Origin: Bog-756 sp963701325
GTDB lineage: Bacteria > Actinomycetota > Acidimicrobiia > Acidimicrobiales > RAAP-2
NCBI GenBank assembly: GCA_963701325.1
Contig: OY969604.1
Span: 3,224,001-3,288,000 of the forward strand
Direction of reading: 5' to 3'
Length of the DNA stretch: 64,000 nt
The notes below the pieces were generated by a model, which saw only the letters and a program-made list of their open reading frames with translations, was not told the DNA's origin and made no database searches. The position numbers were made by a program, and so were the translations under genes. This document shows positions 53,952-62,461 of this stretch, piece by piece (positions within the stretch are counted from its first letter, which is position 1; each line of letters begins with the position of its first letter).

Positions 53952-54716
53952 ATGTCCGGAGTGCTCGAGGGAACCGTGGCCCTGGTCACGGGCGCGTCCA
54001 GCGGAATCGGGGAGGCCACTGCCCTGGCGCTGGCCGAAGATGGTGCGGCGGTGGTCCTCGCCGCTCGCCGGCGGGACCGCTTGGAACAACTGGCTGAACG
54101 GATACAGGGTGGTAGCGAGAAGGTACTGGTGCTCGAGGTCGACGTGACCGACGAGACCCAGGTGAACCAGATGGTGGCGGACACCGTCAGCCGATTCGGC
54201 CGACTCGACACCCTGGTCAACAACGCCGGAGTCATGCTGCTCGGACCCATCCACGGTGCCCCTACCGAGGAGTGGCGGCGCATGGTCAATCTCAACTTGC
54301 TCGGCCTGCTCTATTGCACCCACGCTGCATTGCCCCACCTGCTCGACGCGGCTGGGAGCGAGCCCCGCCGCGTGGCCGATGTGGTCAACGTGAGCTCAGT
54401 GGCCGGCCGGGTGGCCCGCCTCAACAGCGGGGTCTACAACGCCACCAAGTTCGGGGTCGGCGCCTTCAGCGAATCGCTCCGTCAAGAGGTCACCGCTCGG
54501 CATGTTCGGGTCACCATCATCGAGCCCGGTGCCACCAGAACCGAGCTGGCCCTCCACAACCGGCCCGAGATCCTGGAAGGGATGGCCCAGACCTTCGGGA
54601 ACATCGAGTTGCTCGTGGCCGAGGACATCGCGCACGCCGTGCGCTATGCCGTCACTCAGCCTCGCCGGGCGGCGGTGAACGAGATCATGGTCCGACCCAC
54701 CGAGCAGGAGCGCTGA
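53952..54716 (+). CDS. SDR family oxidoreductase (YdfG-like)
   Basis: A 254-residue classical SDR: TGASSGIGEAT, NNAGVMLLGP, NVSSVAGRVA, YNATKFGV. The RRRD after the second strand predicts NADP(H). Similar to serine or 3-hydroxy-acid dehydrogenase-like enzymes. GGGGGAGG precedes ATG 53952. Confidence 0.9.
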   Translation: MSGVLEGTVALVTGASSGIGEATALALAEDGAAVVLAARRRDRLEQLAERIQGGSEKVLVLEVDVTDETQVNQMVADTVSRFGRLDTLVNNAGVMLLGPIHGAPTEEWRRMVNLNLLGLLYCTHAALPHLLDAAGSEPRRVADVVNVSSVAGRVARLNSGVYNATKFGVGAFSESLRQEVTARHVRVTIIEPGATRTELALHNRPEILEGMAQTFGNIELLVAEDIAHAVRYAVTQPRRAAVNEIMVRPTEQER

Positions 54717-54784
54717 GGATCCGGCACCGAACGAACGGGTGGTGGGTGGAAAGGCCCTTGCATCTTCTTGCCCTCTGGCCTAAC

Positions 54785-54804
54785 CTACAACTAGATGGTT
54801 GTAG
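54785..54804. promoter_or_regulatory. Inverted repeat over the start codon of the ArsR-type gene
   Basis: CTACAAC (54785-54791) and GTTGTAG (54798-54804) form a perfect 7-bp dyad with a 6-base centre that contains the ATG at 54795. This is a typical position for autoregulation by an ArsR-type repressor. No ribosome binding site is visible, so the mRNA may be leaderless. Confidence 0.7.
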
Positions 54805-55142
54805 ATACTGCGTTGACGGACACCGAGGTCGACCGCATCTTCCAGGCCCTTGCAGATGCGACGCGACGGGACATCCTTCGGCGAGCCATTGAGAGCGGTG
54901 AGTCGGTGTCGGTCCTCTCGCGTCGTTACGCGATGAGCTTCGCCGCTGTGCAAAAGCACGTGGCCGTACTCGAACGGGCTGCCCTCGTCACAAAGGAACG
55001 ACGCGGTCGAGAGCAGATCGTCCACACCAACGGCGCAATGTTGCGCAAGGCGAGAGCGCTCCTCGGCGCCTACGAGCAGCTCTGGATCGAACGGGCCGGC
55101 CGGATCAGCGAAATCCTCACCACAAAAGGAGAACCGACATGA
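54795..55142 (+). CDS. ArsR-family transcriptional regulator
   Basis: A 115-residue winged-helix protein: IFQALADATRRDILRRAI, YAMSFAAVQKHVAVLERAALV (recognition helix) and KERRGREQIVHTN (wing). It lacks the CxC metal site of ArsR, as is usual for members paired with an AHSA1 gene. It overlaps the next gene by ATGA. The dyad on its start codon suggests it represses its own operon. Confidence 0.9.
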   Translation: MVVDTALTDTEVDRIFQALADATRRDILRRAIESGESVSVLSRRYAMSFAAVQKHVAVLERAALVTKERRGREQIVHTNGAMLRKARALLGAYEQLWIERAGRISEILTTKGEPT

Positions 55143-55639
55143 CAGTGGTCAGCAGCAACAAGGACGTCGATACCCTCACCCTCACCATCGTGGCCGAATT
55201 CGATGTCGACCCTGAGCACGTCTGGGAGGTCTGGGAGGATCCCCGCAAGCTCGAACGGTGGTGGGGGCCACCGACCTTCCCGGCAACGTTCACCCGGCAC
55301 GACTTCGTCGTGGGCGGTGAGTCCCGTTACTTCATGACCGGTCCTGCTGGCGAGAACCCGAAGGGCTGGTGGCGGATCGACTCGATCGAACGACCACGTC
55401 GACTCGAATTCGCCAACGGTCTCGCCGGCGAGGACGGCGAACCCCTTCCCGGCGTGGAGCCAATGTCCGGCTTCATGACCTTGGAAGTCGTGGACAGCGG
55501 GACGCGCATGACCTGCGTGACCCGCTTCGCCGACACGGCCCAGATGGAGACGATGCTCGAGATGGGAATGCATGACGGCATGAGCCAGGCGATCGGGCAG
55601 ATCGACGGCCTGCTTTCACTCTCCCGATCTCGGTCATAG
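55139..55639 (+). CDS. AHSA1/SRPBCC-domain protein
   Basis: A 166-residue START-like cavity protein: FDVDPEHVWEVWEDPRKLERWWGP, then FVVGGESRYFMTGPAGE and GWWRIDSIERPRRLEF. Frequently found after an ArsR regulator in actinobacteria, where it may bind a hydrophobic ligand. Translation is coupled to the regulator. Confidence 0.9.
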   Translation: MTVVSSNKDVDTLTLTIVAEFDVDPEHVWEVWEDPRKLERWWGPPTFPATFTRHDFVVGGESRYFMTGPAGENPKGWWRIDSIERPRRLEFANGLAGEDGEPLPGVEPMSGFMTLEVVDSGTRMTCVTRFADTAQMETMLEMGMHDGMSQAIGQIDGLLSLSRSRS

Positions 55640-55695
55640 GGAAGCCGCCGTCACTGGGTCAGGAGATGTGCGATGTGCCCCAAGAAGAAGTCGGC

Positions 55696-56130
55696 ATGAG
55701 GAAGGCGATCGAGTCGACCCACGTGTCGCTCGGCGGAGAAATTGGGTCGCCCCAGGACTGGGCATTCCACGATATCGGGCTTCCGAATGCCTTCGTCGAA
55801 CGAATGAACAGCAGTCCGAAATTCGTGGCACCCACCACATTGCGGGAGACGACCTGGAATTCGAGTGTGATCGAGGGCGACGTTGCCTCCTTCGTCGCCG
55901 ATCTGAAGCAGCAGCCCGGCAGAGACAACGTCAAGTACGGGATCGGTGTGCTCGACGCCGTCCTGATGGGACGTGGCCTGATCGACGAGTTCCCTCTCCT
56001 GGTGACCCCGGTCGCCGTCGGGCGGGGCCAGCACCTGTTCGAGGCCATCGACGGCGCCCCGGCTCTGAAGCTCGCGGACGTCACGCGATGCAGTCACGAT
56101 GTGCTGAGACCCATCTGCATCCCCAGCTGA
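55696..56130 (+). CDS. RibD-C/dihydrofolate-reductase-like protein with internal deletion
   Basis: A 144-residue version of a family of about 190. The N-terminus MRKAIESTHVSLGGEIGSPQ and the second half (FVADLKQQPGRDNVKYGIGV, LIDEFPLLVTPVAVGRGQHLF) are typical. Between WAFHDIGLP and FVERMNSSPKF about 40-50 residues that normally include the LLGRRTYE block are absent, with frame retained. Binding of NADPH is doubtful without that part, so it is likely inactive. Confidence 0.7.
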   Translation: MRKAIESTHVSLGGEIGSPQDWAFHDIGLPNAFVERMNSSPKFVAPTTLRETTWNSSVIEGDVASFVADLKQQPGRDNVKYGIGVLDAVLMGRGLIDEFPLLVTPVAVGRGQHLFEAIDGAPALKLADVTRCSHDVLRPICIPS

Positions 56131-56190
56131 TCGACCCAATCGCAGCACCGGTCGGCCGGTGCCGACGAGGATCGGCCAGAATGGCGCACT

Positions 56191-56793
56191 GTGGAGCTAC
56201 ACGTCGCGGACCGGACAGAGGCTGGTGCAGTCGCGTCGACGCTGGCGGCGGCGTTCTACGAGGATCCGGTCTGGAGTTGGGCGTTCCCCGAACCGGAGCG
56301 CCGCCACTCGCAGCTCCTCGCACTCTGGGGGCTCTACGTCGTCGGGGGAATCGGTCATCAGTGGGTCCTGACAACTCCCCGGTACGAGGCCGCCGCGGTG
56401 TGGATTCCGCCGGGTTGTGAGGAACTCGGGGAGCCCTATGCGTCCGAGCTCGACCCCCTGCTCGACGACCTGCTCGGGTCGCGGGCGGATCTGGTGCGCG
56501 AGGTCTTCAGCCGATTCGACGAAGCCCATCCCCAGGACCAGAGGTCCTTCTATCTGAGCTTCTTGGGCACCAACCCCGATCATCGGGGGCTGGGTATCGG
56601 CATGGCCCTCTTGGCCGAGAGTCTGGCTCGGATCGACCAGCAGCACATGCCCGCCTATCTGGAATCGAGCAACCCTGCCAACCTCGTCCGATACGAATCC
56701 GTCGGCTTCCGGATCCGTGGCCAGGTCGACCTGCCGGAGGGCGGTCCGGTCGTGACGACCATGTGGAGGGAACCCGGCGCTCCTGTGCCGTGA
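56191..56793 (+). CDS. GNAT-family N-acetyltransferase
   Basis: A 200-residue acetyltransferase of the type beginning TEAGAVASTLAAAFYEDPVW. The acetyl-CoA loop is HRGLGIGMAL, and YLESSNPANLVRYESVGF is the C-terminal signature. It acetylates an unknown amine. GTG 56191. Confidence 0.88.
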   Translation: MELHVADRTEAGAVASTLAAAFYEDPVWSWAFPEPERRHSQLLALWGLYVVGGIGHQWVLTTPRYEAAAVWIPPGCEELGEPYASELDPLLDDLLGSRADLVREVFSRFDEAHPQDQRSFYLSFLGTNPDHRGLGIGMALLAESLARIDQQHMPAYLESSNPANLVRYESVGFRIRGQVDLPEGGPVVTTMWREPGAPVP

Positions 56794-56832
56794 CGGTCCG
56801 TGCTCGACCGTTGCCGCAGCTGCCGTCTCAGG

Positions 56833-57342
56833 TCAAAGAGAGACGGCGATGTTCTCGTAGGTCACTTCCACCGTCGCACTGCGAGCGGTCTTGCTCGTGG
56901 GGACAGGAGAGAAGACGACCGGCAGTCGTCCCGCACAGGGCGTGACCAGCGAGGTCGGAAGCGGTTGCGTGCCGTAGGTCCTGAACGTGATCGGGGTGTT
57001 CGTCGGTGGCGTCGTCACGGGACTGACGAAGGTGACGACGATTGCCCTCCCCAGCGATCCGGTGAACCCGGAGTCGACCGCCGTACTCGCAGGACCGAGC
57101 CTCACCCCCAGGGTTTGACCCCCGACCGGGTGCCCGGTCTGGCCGACCCGAATCGGACCCGGGCAGAACACCTTGATGACCGCAGTCGGGTGTGTGCCGT
57201 TGACCAGTCCGAAGAAGGACTGGCGTGGCGCGACCGGAGTGACGGACTGCGCGCCGACCGTCGGAGCCGCACCGACAGTCCCGACGAGGGCCGCCACGGC
57301 GAGGCCTCCTGCAACCAGACCGATGGACATTCCACGTCGCAT
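56833..57342 (-). CDS. Secreted hypothetical protein
   Basis: A 169-residue protein with a signal peptide (MSIGLVAGGLAVAALVGTVG, cleavage near VGAQS) and a mature beta-rich part with two Cys (VFCPGPIRVGQ and VTPCAGRLP), the spacing of a small Ig-like disulfide domain. It ends with TYENIAVSL. No family recognised. Confidence 0.7.
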   Translation of the reverse strand: MRRGMSIGLVAGGLAVAALVGTVGAAPTVGAQSVTPVAPRQSFFGLVNGTHPTAVIKVFCPGPIRVGQTGHPVGGQTLGVRLGPASTAVDSGFTGSLGRAIVVTFVSPVTTPPTNTPITFRTYGTQPLPTSLVTPCAGRLPVVFSPVPTSKTARSATVEVTYENIAVSL

Positions 57343-57757
57343 GACGACCACCTCTGCCAGGAGAGCTTGGTTGCGTACCTCTACAAACGAATTCCGGCGG
57401 CAACCTGTTACGCCGGGTCGACCCCTGCGGGAGCTCCGCGGCACAGCCGGGATCTGGTGTGCCATCGCAGGCTCCGTGTCGACGGCGCCGTCGTTCTCTG
57501 CAGGACCGATCTGGGGGCCCGGAACAGCGAAAAGGGCCAGATCCGGAGCAGGGTGGCGGAACCCCGCTCGACGGATCTGGCTCCTACGACCACGATAGGC
57601 GTGTCAACCCTTGTTGCCGCAAGTAATTCTCTCCTGATTTTCGACCCCTTTGTCCCAGATGCCGCCCAGGGCGCCGGCACAGACGCGATGACTGCGAGGA
57701 AGGTCATCGCGTTCTGTGCCTCGCCGGACAGGTCGTACACCAGGTCGAAGACGGAAC
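57343..57757. other. Gap with a 9-bp hairpin, no confident gene
   Basis: CGCGATGAC (57684-57692) pairs with GTCATCGCG (57703-57711) around a 10-base loop. A minus-strand open frame exists but has shadow-like composition. Nothing else noted. Confidence 0.35.
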
Positions 57758-57798
57758 CCCCAAGGAGGAGAGGCCCTGCCGGCCTCTCCTCCTTGGGG
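57758..57798. terminator. 18-bp perfect hairpin, probable terminator
   Basis: CCCCAAGGAGGAGAGGCC (57758-57775) and GGCCTCTCCTCCTTGGGG (57781-57798) pair fully around a 5-base loop (CTGCC). It lies 41 bases after the stop of the minus-strand small gene at 57839. No long T-run follows on either strand. Confidence 0.75.
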
Positions 57799-57838
57799 TG
57801 TTGCTGTTGGTTCCCGCCGGAAACGTCACATCTTCGAT

Positions 57839-57949
57839 CTAGGCCCTGGCGAGCTCGATCCTCGAGGAACGCCGGGCGAATCGGGCGGTGAGCGCCGACT
57901 CTTCGGTCACGTAGTCGATGTTGATGGTCGTGTGGGTCTCGCTGTCCAT
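57839..57949 (-). CDS. 36-residue small protein with a strong ribosome binding site
   Basis: The frame starts at ATG 57949, six bases after AGGAGGT, a near-perfect Shine-Dalgarno sequence, and ends at TAG 57839. The peptide begins MDSETHTTINIDYVTEES and ends RFARRSSRIELARA, i.e. an acidic half followed by a basic one with no membrane helix. A strong hairpin follows within 50 bases, so it looks like an independent short transcript. It could be a signalling peptide, a modified-peptide precursor or a small regulator; no maturation genes are adjacent. Confidence 0.55.
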   Translation of the reverse strand: MDSETHTTINIDYVTEESALTARFARRSSRIELARA

Positions 57950-58228
57950 TTCGGCACCTCCTCGTCGTGTGTGGGCTACCTCTTCATCCTGCGCCTCACA
58001 CGGGGATCCGTCTGTCGGATGGACGACACAAGCAACGTCATCGGCGAGACACAGCCAGTGCGCCGCGACCGGGCGGGATCGATCGCCGGAGCCCGTTCCG
58101 GAACACGACCGGTCCGTTCAGCAGGGGAAAGGTGGGGGAGCGACCGCTCCGGAGCCGGCGGTCGTGCGCTGATGAGGGATGGGCGGCCGTCCGGTCAGCC
58201 GGGTGCTTCAGCCGCAGTGCCTCGGGAC
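57950..58228. other. Gap between small gene and zinc-ribbon gene
   Basis: 279 bases that should contain the promoter of the 36-codon gene. I see no other feature. Confidence 0.35.
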
Positions 58229-58414
58229 TCAGGCGCCGATGCCGTGGGATGGAGCCGGATGTCGGTGCCCCTCGTCGGTCCAGTCCCGCCCGCACGCTCG
58301 GCAGGACCAGGTGCTGCCCGCATCGGGCTCCAACCTCGGGTAGAGGATGAGCATCGGCTCGTCATCCAGAAAGCCACAGTGCGGACACGTCCCCAATGCC
58401 TCAGGTTCGATCAT
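58229..58414 (-). CDS. Small zinc-ribbon protein
   Basis: A 61-residue protein with CPHCGF and CRACGRDW, two CxxC knuckles separated by about 33 residues, the pattern of a zinc ribbon, and a His-rich tail (GHRHPAPSHG). GGAGGT lies seven bases before ATG 58414. The frame is open upstream into the phosphotransferase gene, but that continuity depends on the frameshift there. Confidence 0.6.
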   Translation of the reverse strand: MIEPEALGTCPHCGFLDDEPMLILYPRLEPDAGSTWSCRACGRDWTDEGHRHPAPSHGIGA

Positions 58415-58433
58415 GCAATCGACCTCCGACTCG

Positions 58434-59353
58434 TCACCCCTGCTCCATGTATCGGATGTCGGCCCGGAGATCTTGAACTTGGACGTGCACCCTGCGAGCG
58501 TGCGGCGCCCGACGGCTTCGTAGCTGGGTCGACCCTCGAGCCCGATACCCAGGAGCATGAGGGCGAACAGGACCGCCCATCCCCGTGCCCGGACGTCGAG
58601 TGCGTCGTCGATCCCGCCGTAGGCACCGTGGAACGCGGTCATGGCCCGTGCCGGGAGGAGCATCCACCCTGCTGCCAGATCGGTGGCTGGATCGCCGATG
58701 CAGATGTCGCCGAAGTCGATCACAGCTGCGACCGTGCCACGGGAGAGGAGGATGTTGGCCGGATGCAGATCTCCGTGGAGCCAGACCGGCGGCCCGGTCC
58801 ACGGAGCGACCGCCACTGCTCGATCCCACGCCAGACGCGTGGACTCGACGTCGATCTGGTCTGCCAGCGCCGTGATCCGGTCTTCGAAGAGCTCCGACCG
58901 ATCGACGAGCGGGACGCCTCGATACGGATTGTGCGGTGCATCGGGTGGGCCGACCGTGTGCAACGCCCGGAGGAATCTGCCGAGCCGACCTGCGGCGTCC
59001 TCGGGTCGGCGCACCGGAGCACGATCGGCGGGACTGCCGGTCAACCACGGGACGACGGACCAGCGCCAGGGATACCCTTCGGTCGGCAGTCCGATGCGCG
59101 CCGGGACCGGAACCGGCAGCGGCAGGCGTGGGGCGAGCAGGGGGAGCCACGTCTGCTCGTGGACCAGGATGGGGGCGGCGAGTGCACGGCGGGGCAGTCT
59201 GACGGCCAGGTCGTCGCCCAGGCGCCAGAGGGCGTTGTCCCATCCGTAGCCGACCGGAGCGAGATCGAGCAGCGCGAGATCAGGGTGCTGCTCCGCGAGG
59301 AGCGAGCGCACCAGGGTCTCGTCGATCTCGACTTCGGCCGCCGGCCAACTCAT
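58434..59353 (-). CDS. Aminoglycoside-phosphotransferase-like kinase (frameshifted near 3' end)
   Basis: An APH-fold kinase: GWDNALWRLGDDLAVRLPRR at the N-terminal lobe, catalytic loop PVWLHGDLHPANILL (H-G-D...N) and metal-binding AVIDFGDICIGDPATDLA. It phosphorylates a hydroxyl on a small molecule or antibiotic. After YEAVGRRTL the correct continuation VHVQVQDLRADIRYMEQG is in another frame and ends at 58434. One lost base near 58492 explains it, and the length is one base short of a multiple of three. Confidence 0.83.
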
Positions 59354-59444
59354 GGGCGAGAGCATACGGACGTCACCTGTCCGGAGACCGTCTCGGCGGA
59401 GCGCCAATCGCCGACCAGAGCTGCCCTCTGCTGACCCGGTGGCC

Positions 59445-59846
59445 CTAGATCGAGGGTGTCCGTCCGCCCAGGGCCGACCGGTCGCTGGCGCTCGCCCCCT
59501 GGCAGGGTCCGGCATCGAATTCGGTGACCCGTCCACCGGCGACGAGCAATTCGGTGAGCACTGCCCCGTCCAGGCCCCACACCGTGTATGCGCCGGCCCG
59601 CAGCTCCGGATAGACACCGGCGACGAACTCACGGTCCACGGCACGTCGGCGTCGGATCATGGTATGGGCGTGGTGGCTCCGCGGTTGGCCGGCCGGCGAG
59701 ACGTCGATCTCAGCTCCCAGGCACGACTCGTCGGCATAGAGCACCAGCGCGCCGACCTCGCCGCCGATGTCGAGGATCAGCGACTCGGGAGCGTCGCTGA
59801 TCCGGTCGACGAACGGTTCCTCACCTGTCGACTGGTCGGGCGTCAT
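59445..59846 (-). CDS. Conserved hypothetical protein
   Basis: A 133-residue protein: PESLILDIGGEVGALVLYAD, VSPAGQPRSHHAHTMIRRR and GAYTVWGLDGAVLTELLVAGG. It has a natural, conserved look and is 28 bases after the DUF4331 gene on the same strand. Function unknown. ATG 59846 is chosen; the frame extends to 59870. Confidence 0.65.
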   Translation of the reverse strand: MTPDQSTGEEPFVDRISDAPESLILDIGGEVGALVLYADESCLGAEIDVSPAGQPRSHHAHTMIRRRRAVDREFVAGVYPELRAGAYTVWGLDGAVLTELLVAGGRVTEFDAGPCQGASASDRSALGGRTPSI

Positions 59847-59873
59847 CCGTGAGCCACTCGCCGTGCCCATGGG

Positions 59874-61307
59874 TCAGGTGGTCGTGTTGTGGTTGCTCGG
59901 GGGAGTGGCGGCCGGATTCGAGAATCCCGGATACGGATCCGCCAGATAGGGGAACGTCGACTGGTACGCCGCCGCGTTGGACGTGACACCCTGGGTGACC
60001 GCGCTCACCGCGGCATCCGGCGTGAAGGTGTTGTCCACCAACGGGATCGTGGCTCCGGCGACGGCCTTGAGGGCGATGGTCACCACATCGTCGGTGACCC
60101 GTCGACCGTTCGGGTAACCGGCCAGGTCGCTTCCGAGCAGGCCGAGCGTGCTCGTCCCCCTGCCACCGGTGCCGGTGGGGGCGATGGCCATGTTGAGGCG
60201 CAGCATCTCGGCGATCACGTGGCCGCCTTGATAGGTGCCGACTCCGAAGGGCGCCCCGATCAGCGATCCGGGGATGCCGGTGGCGAAGATGGCCACCAGG
60301 TCGGCTCTCGGCTTGCTGTACGCCGCCAGGTGGGGGAAGGCCCCCGGGTACAGGACGGGGAGCAAGGCCTGGAGTTCGGGATGCTCGACGGCGCCGGCGA
60401 ACTGTGCGTCGCTGGCCGGAGGCTGGCTGTTCCAGAAGTCCTTCAGGTTCATCGGGACCACGACCTCGTTGACCAGCGGACTGCCCAGCCGTGAGACCTG
60501 GGTGAAGGGGCCGGACGTCGTCTGAGTGCCCGTCCCAGGATTGATGGCCGTGACCGTCTGCCGGCTCGCCGTGGTCCACACGCCGATCACGGCGTGTGGG
60601 TCGTCCGGCCCGCTCGGCGTCATCTGGTTGCTGGTGAGCGAGCTGATCGGGACCTGGATGGTGATCGAATGCACGTTGAGGTCGGCGAGCGGGTCGATCC
60701 CAATCGCCGCCGCGCCCGGGATGAGATGATCGGGTGAGAGAGGCCGGAGGTCGCCGAGGTCGAAGATCGACCCGAGGTCGACGAAGAATCCGTCGGCCCG
60801 CTGGCCGGCGAAGACCATTTCGCCGCTGGACAAGCGGTAGACGGCGTCGCCCGAGAGCGTCGCGTAGCTGGGCGTGGAGCGAGGGCCGATGTTGCAGGGC
60901 GGGCAGGACAGTGGGTTGGATCCACCCGTCGGGGTCAGCACCGTCGAGACGCCGCCTTGGACCTTGGTCACCGTGTACGTCTGGCGCCGGTTCCAGGTCG
61001 AGTCGGTGAGCGAGGTGATCGGACCGGTGGCGTAGAGGAAGGTGCCCGGGTCGGTGATGGTGGTGGTGAAGGTGAACTGGTAGGTGATGTCCGGGGTACC
61101 GGAGCCCGTGTTGTCGATGTGGATCTCGTAGAGCACGTCGTCGCCGAATTCGAAGAAGTTGGGTCCTCCGGCCGCCCCCTGTAACGGAACGTAGTTTGCG
61201 ATGAGGGTGACGGTGCTGCTGGCGTCCGGGCTCACGAACGCGTAGACGTCGGTGCTGTCGGCGACCGGATCCTTCGAGATCATCGGTGCTTCTCTGTGGG
61301 AGGACAT
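59874..61307 (-). CDS. DUF4331-domain protein
   Basis: A 477-residue protein starting MSSHREAPMISKDPVADSTDVYAF, the hallmark of DUF4331, with further blocks FFEFGDDVLYEIHIDNTG, CPPCNIGPRSTPSY and FAGQRADGFFVDLGSIFDL. No N-terminal signal is visible although partners have one, as often in this family. The beta-rich structure suggests binding or an unknown enzyme. It follows a Tat-signal gene by 53 bases. Confidence 0.88.
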   Translation of the reverse strand: MSSHREAPMISKDPVADSTDVYAFVSPDASSTVTLIANYVPLQGAAGGPNFFEFGDDVLYEIHIDNTGSGTPDITYQFTFTTTITDPGTFLYATGPITSLTDSTWNRRQTYTVTKVQGGVSTVLTPTGGSNPLSCPPCNIGPRSTPSYATLSGDAVYRLSSGEMVFAGQRADGFFVDLGSIFDLGDLRPLSPDHLIPGAAAIGIDPLADLNVHSITIQVPISSLTSNQMTPSGPDDPHAVIGVWTTASRQTVTAINPGTGTQTTSGPFTQVSRLGSPLVNEVVVPMNLKDFWNSQPPASDAQFAGAVEHPELQALLPVLYPGAFPHLAAYSKPRADLVAIFATGIPGSLIGAPFGVGTYQGGHVIAEMLRLNMAIAPTGTGGRGTSTLGLLGSDLAGYPNGRRVTDDVVTIALKAVAGATIPLVDNTFTPDAAVSAVTQGVTSNAAAYQSTFPYLADPYPGFSNPAATPPSNHNTTT

Positions 61308-61360
61308 GGCTCAGTTCACCTCTGGGGGCATCGTGGGTTGTGCGGTCGTGGAACGGGCGG

Positions 61361-61651
61361 TCACTGTGCCGCCTGCAGGAGCTGTTGGGCCAATGCCTGG
61401 TTGGTGTAGTCGACCGCCCTGGTGCCGACGAAGATCTTGATCGTGCCCGCCCTGGCGTCCACGACCCGGGCGAAGATGTCCGAGCCGTCCAGGGTCTCGG
61501 ATCCCTCGGCCGCTCCAGCCAGGGCGCCCGGCGAGCCGCTCGCGGACTCGATGGCCCCGATGAGCGACGGTCCGCCGACGGCAAGTGCACCGGCGGCCGC
61601 GGCACCGATCGAGGCGGTGCGGAGGAATTGGCGTCGGGTGACCTCAGGCAT
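61361..61651 (-). CDS. Tat-signal small protein partner of the DUF4331 gene
   Basis: A 96-residue protein with a twin-arginine signal (TRRQFLRTASIGAAAAGALA) and a mature part of only about 60 residues (SDIFARVVDARAGTIKIFV, YTNQALAQQLLQAAQ). Export folded through the Tat system is predicted. AAGGAG lies before ATG 61651. It heads a run with the DUF4331 gene and the hypothetical at 59445; the DUF4331 protein might be carried out with it. Confidence 0.75.
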   Translation of the reverse strand: MPEVTRRQFLRTASIGAAAAGALAVGGPSLIGAIESASGSPGALAGAAEGSETLDGSDIFARVVDARAGTIKIFVGTRAVDYTNQALAQQLLQAAQ

Positions 61652-61705
61652 ACGGTGCTCCTTGTTCATGGTCGATGGATCGGACTGGCGGATGACTCGG
61701 TCGCA

Positions 61706-62461
61706 TCAGTAGAACGCCATGCCGACGACGGGCCGGTTGAGATGGATGTTCCCGGACGAGCCGCAGAATGCCGAGTCGCCGAAGTTGAAGACGCCGCCGT
61801 CGGAAGCCGACAGCGTGTACCCGTTGCCGAAATAGGTGCTGCCGATGCCGACCACGGGCTGGTTGAGATGCTGTCCTCCCATCGAGCCGTGGAAGGTGCC
61901 GTCGCCGAAGCTGAACACCCCGCCGTCACTGGCGGTCAGCTGGTACCCGTTGGCGTTCCGGGTGGCGGCGATGCCCACCACCGGTTGATTGAGCCGGATG
62001 CTCCCCAACGAGCCGTGGAAGGCGGCGTCACCGAAGCTGAAGACCCCTCCGTCGGATGCCACCAGCCAGTAGCCGCGCCCGTCCTTGGTGGCGGCGATCC
62101 CGACCGCCGGGCGGTTGAGCGGGATCCCGCCGGTCGATCCGTAGAAGGTGGCGTCGCCGAAGGCGAAGACCCCGCCGTCGGCCGCCACCAACCAGTACCC
62201 CTGGCCGTCGACGGTGGGCACCAGTCCGACGACCGGCTGGTTGAGCGACATCCCGCCGGTCGAACCCTTGAAGGGGGCGTCGCCGAAGGCGAACACGCCG
62301 CCGTCGGCCGCCACCAACCAGTACCCCCTCCCGTCGACGCTGGGTGCCATACCCACGACGGGTTGGTTGAGATGCATGCCGCCGGTCGAGCCGAGGAAGC
62401 GGGCCGTGCCGTATGCGAAGACACCGCCGTCAGCGGCGACCTGCCAGTACCCGAGGCCGTC
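61706..62461 (-). repeat. 126-bp tandem repeats coding for the GYWL module
   Basis: Six copies of about 126 bases, clear at protein level and partly at DNA level (for example GCCGCCACCAACCAGTACCC occurs near 62180 and again near 62310). Confidence 0.75.

Noticed and set aside
53735..54295. Upstream extension of the lipoprotein gene
   Set aside because: Antisense to the SDR at 53952, and the lipobox signal fits the GTG at 53734.
57408..57740. A 110-codon minus-strand open frame
   Set aside because: No ribosome binding site, Arg/Ser-rich shadow composition, and it lies beyond a strong hairpin.
61706..62461. Regular 126-bp repeats considered as a CRISPR array
   Set aside because: The whole unit is coding and repeats throughout without unique spacers.
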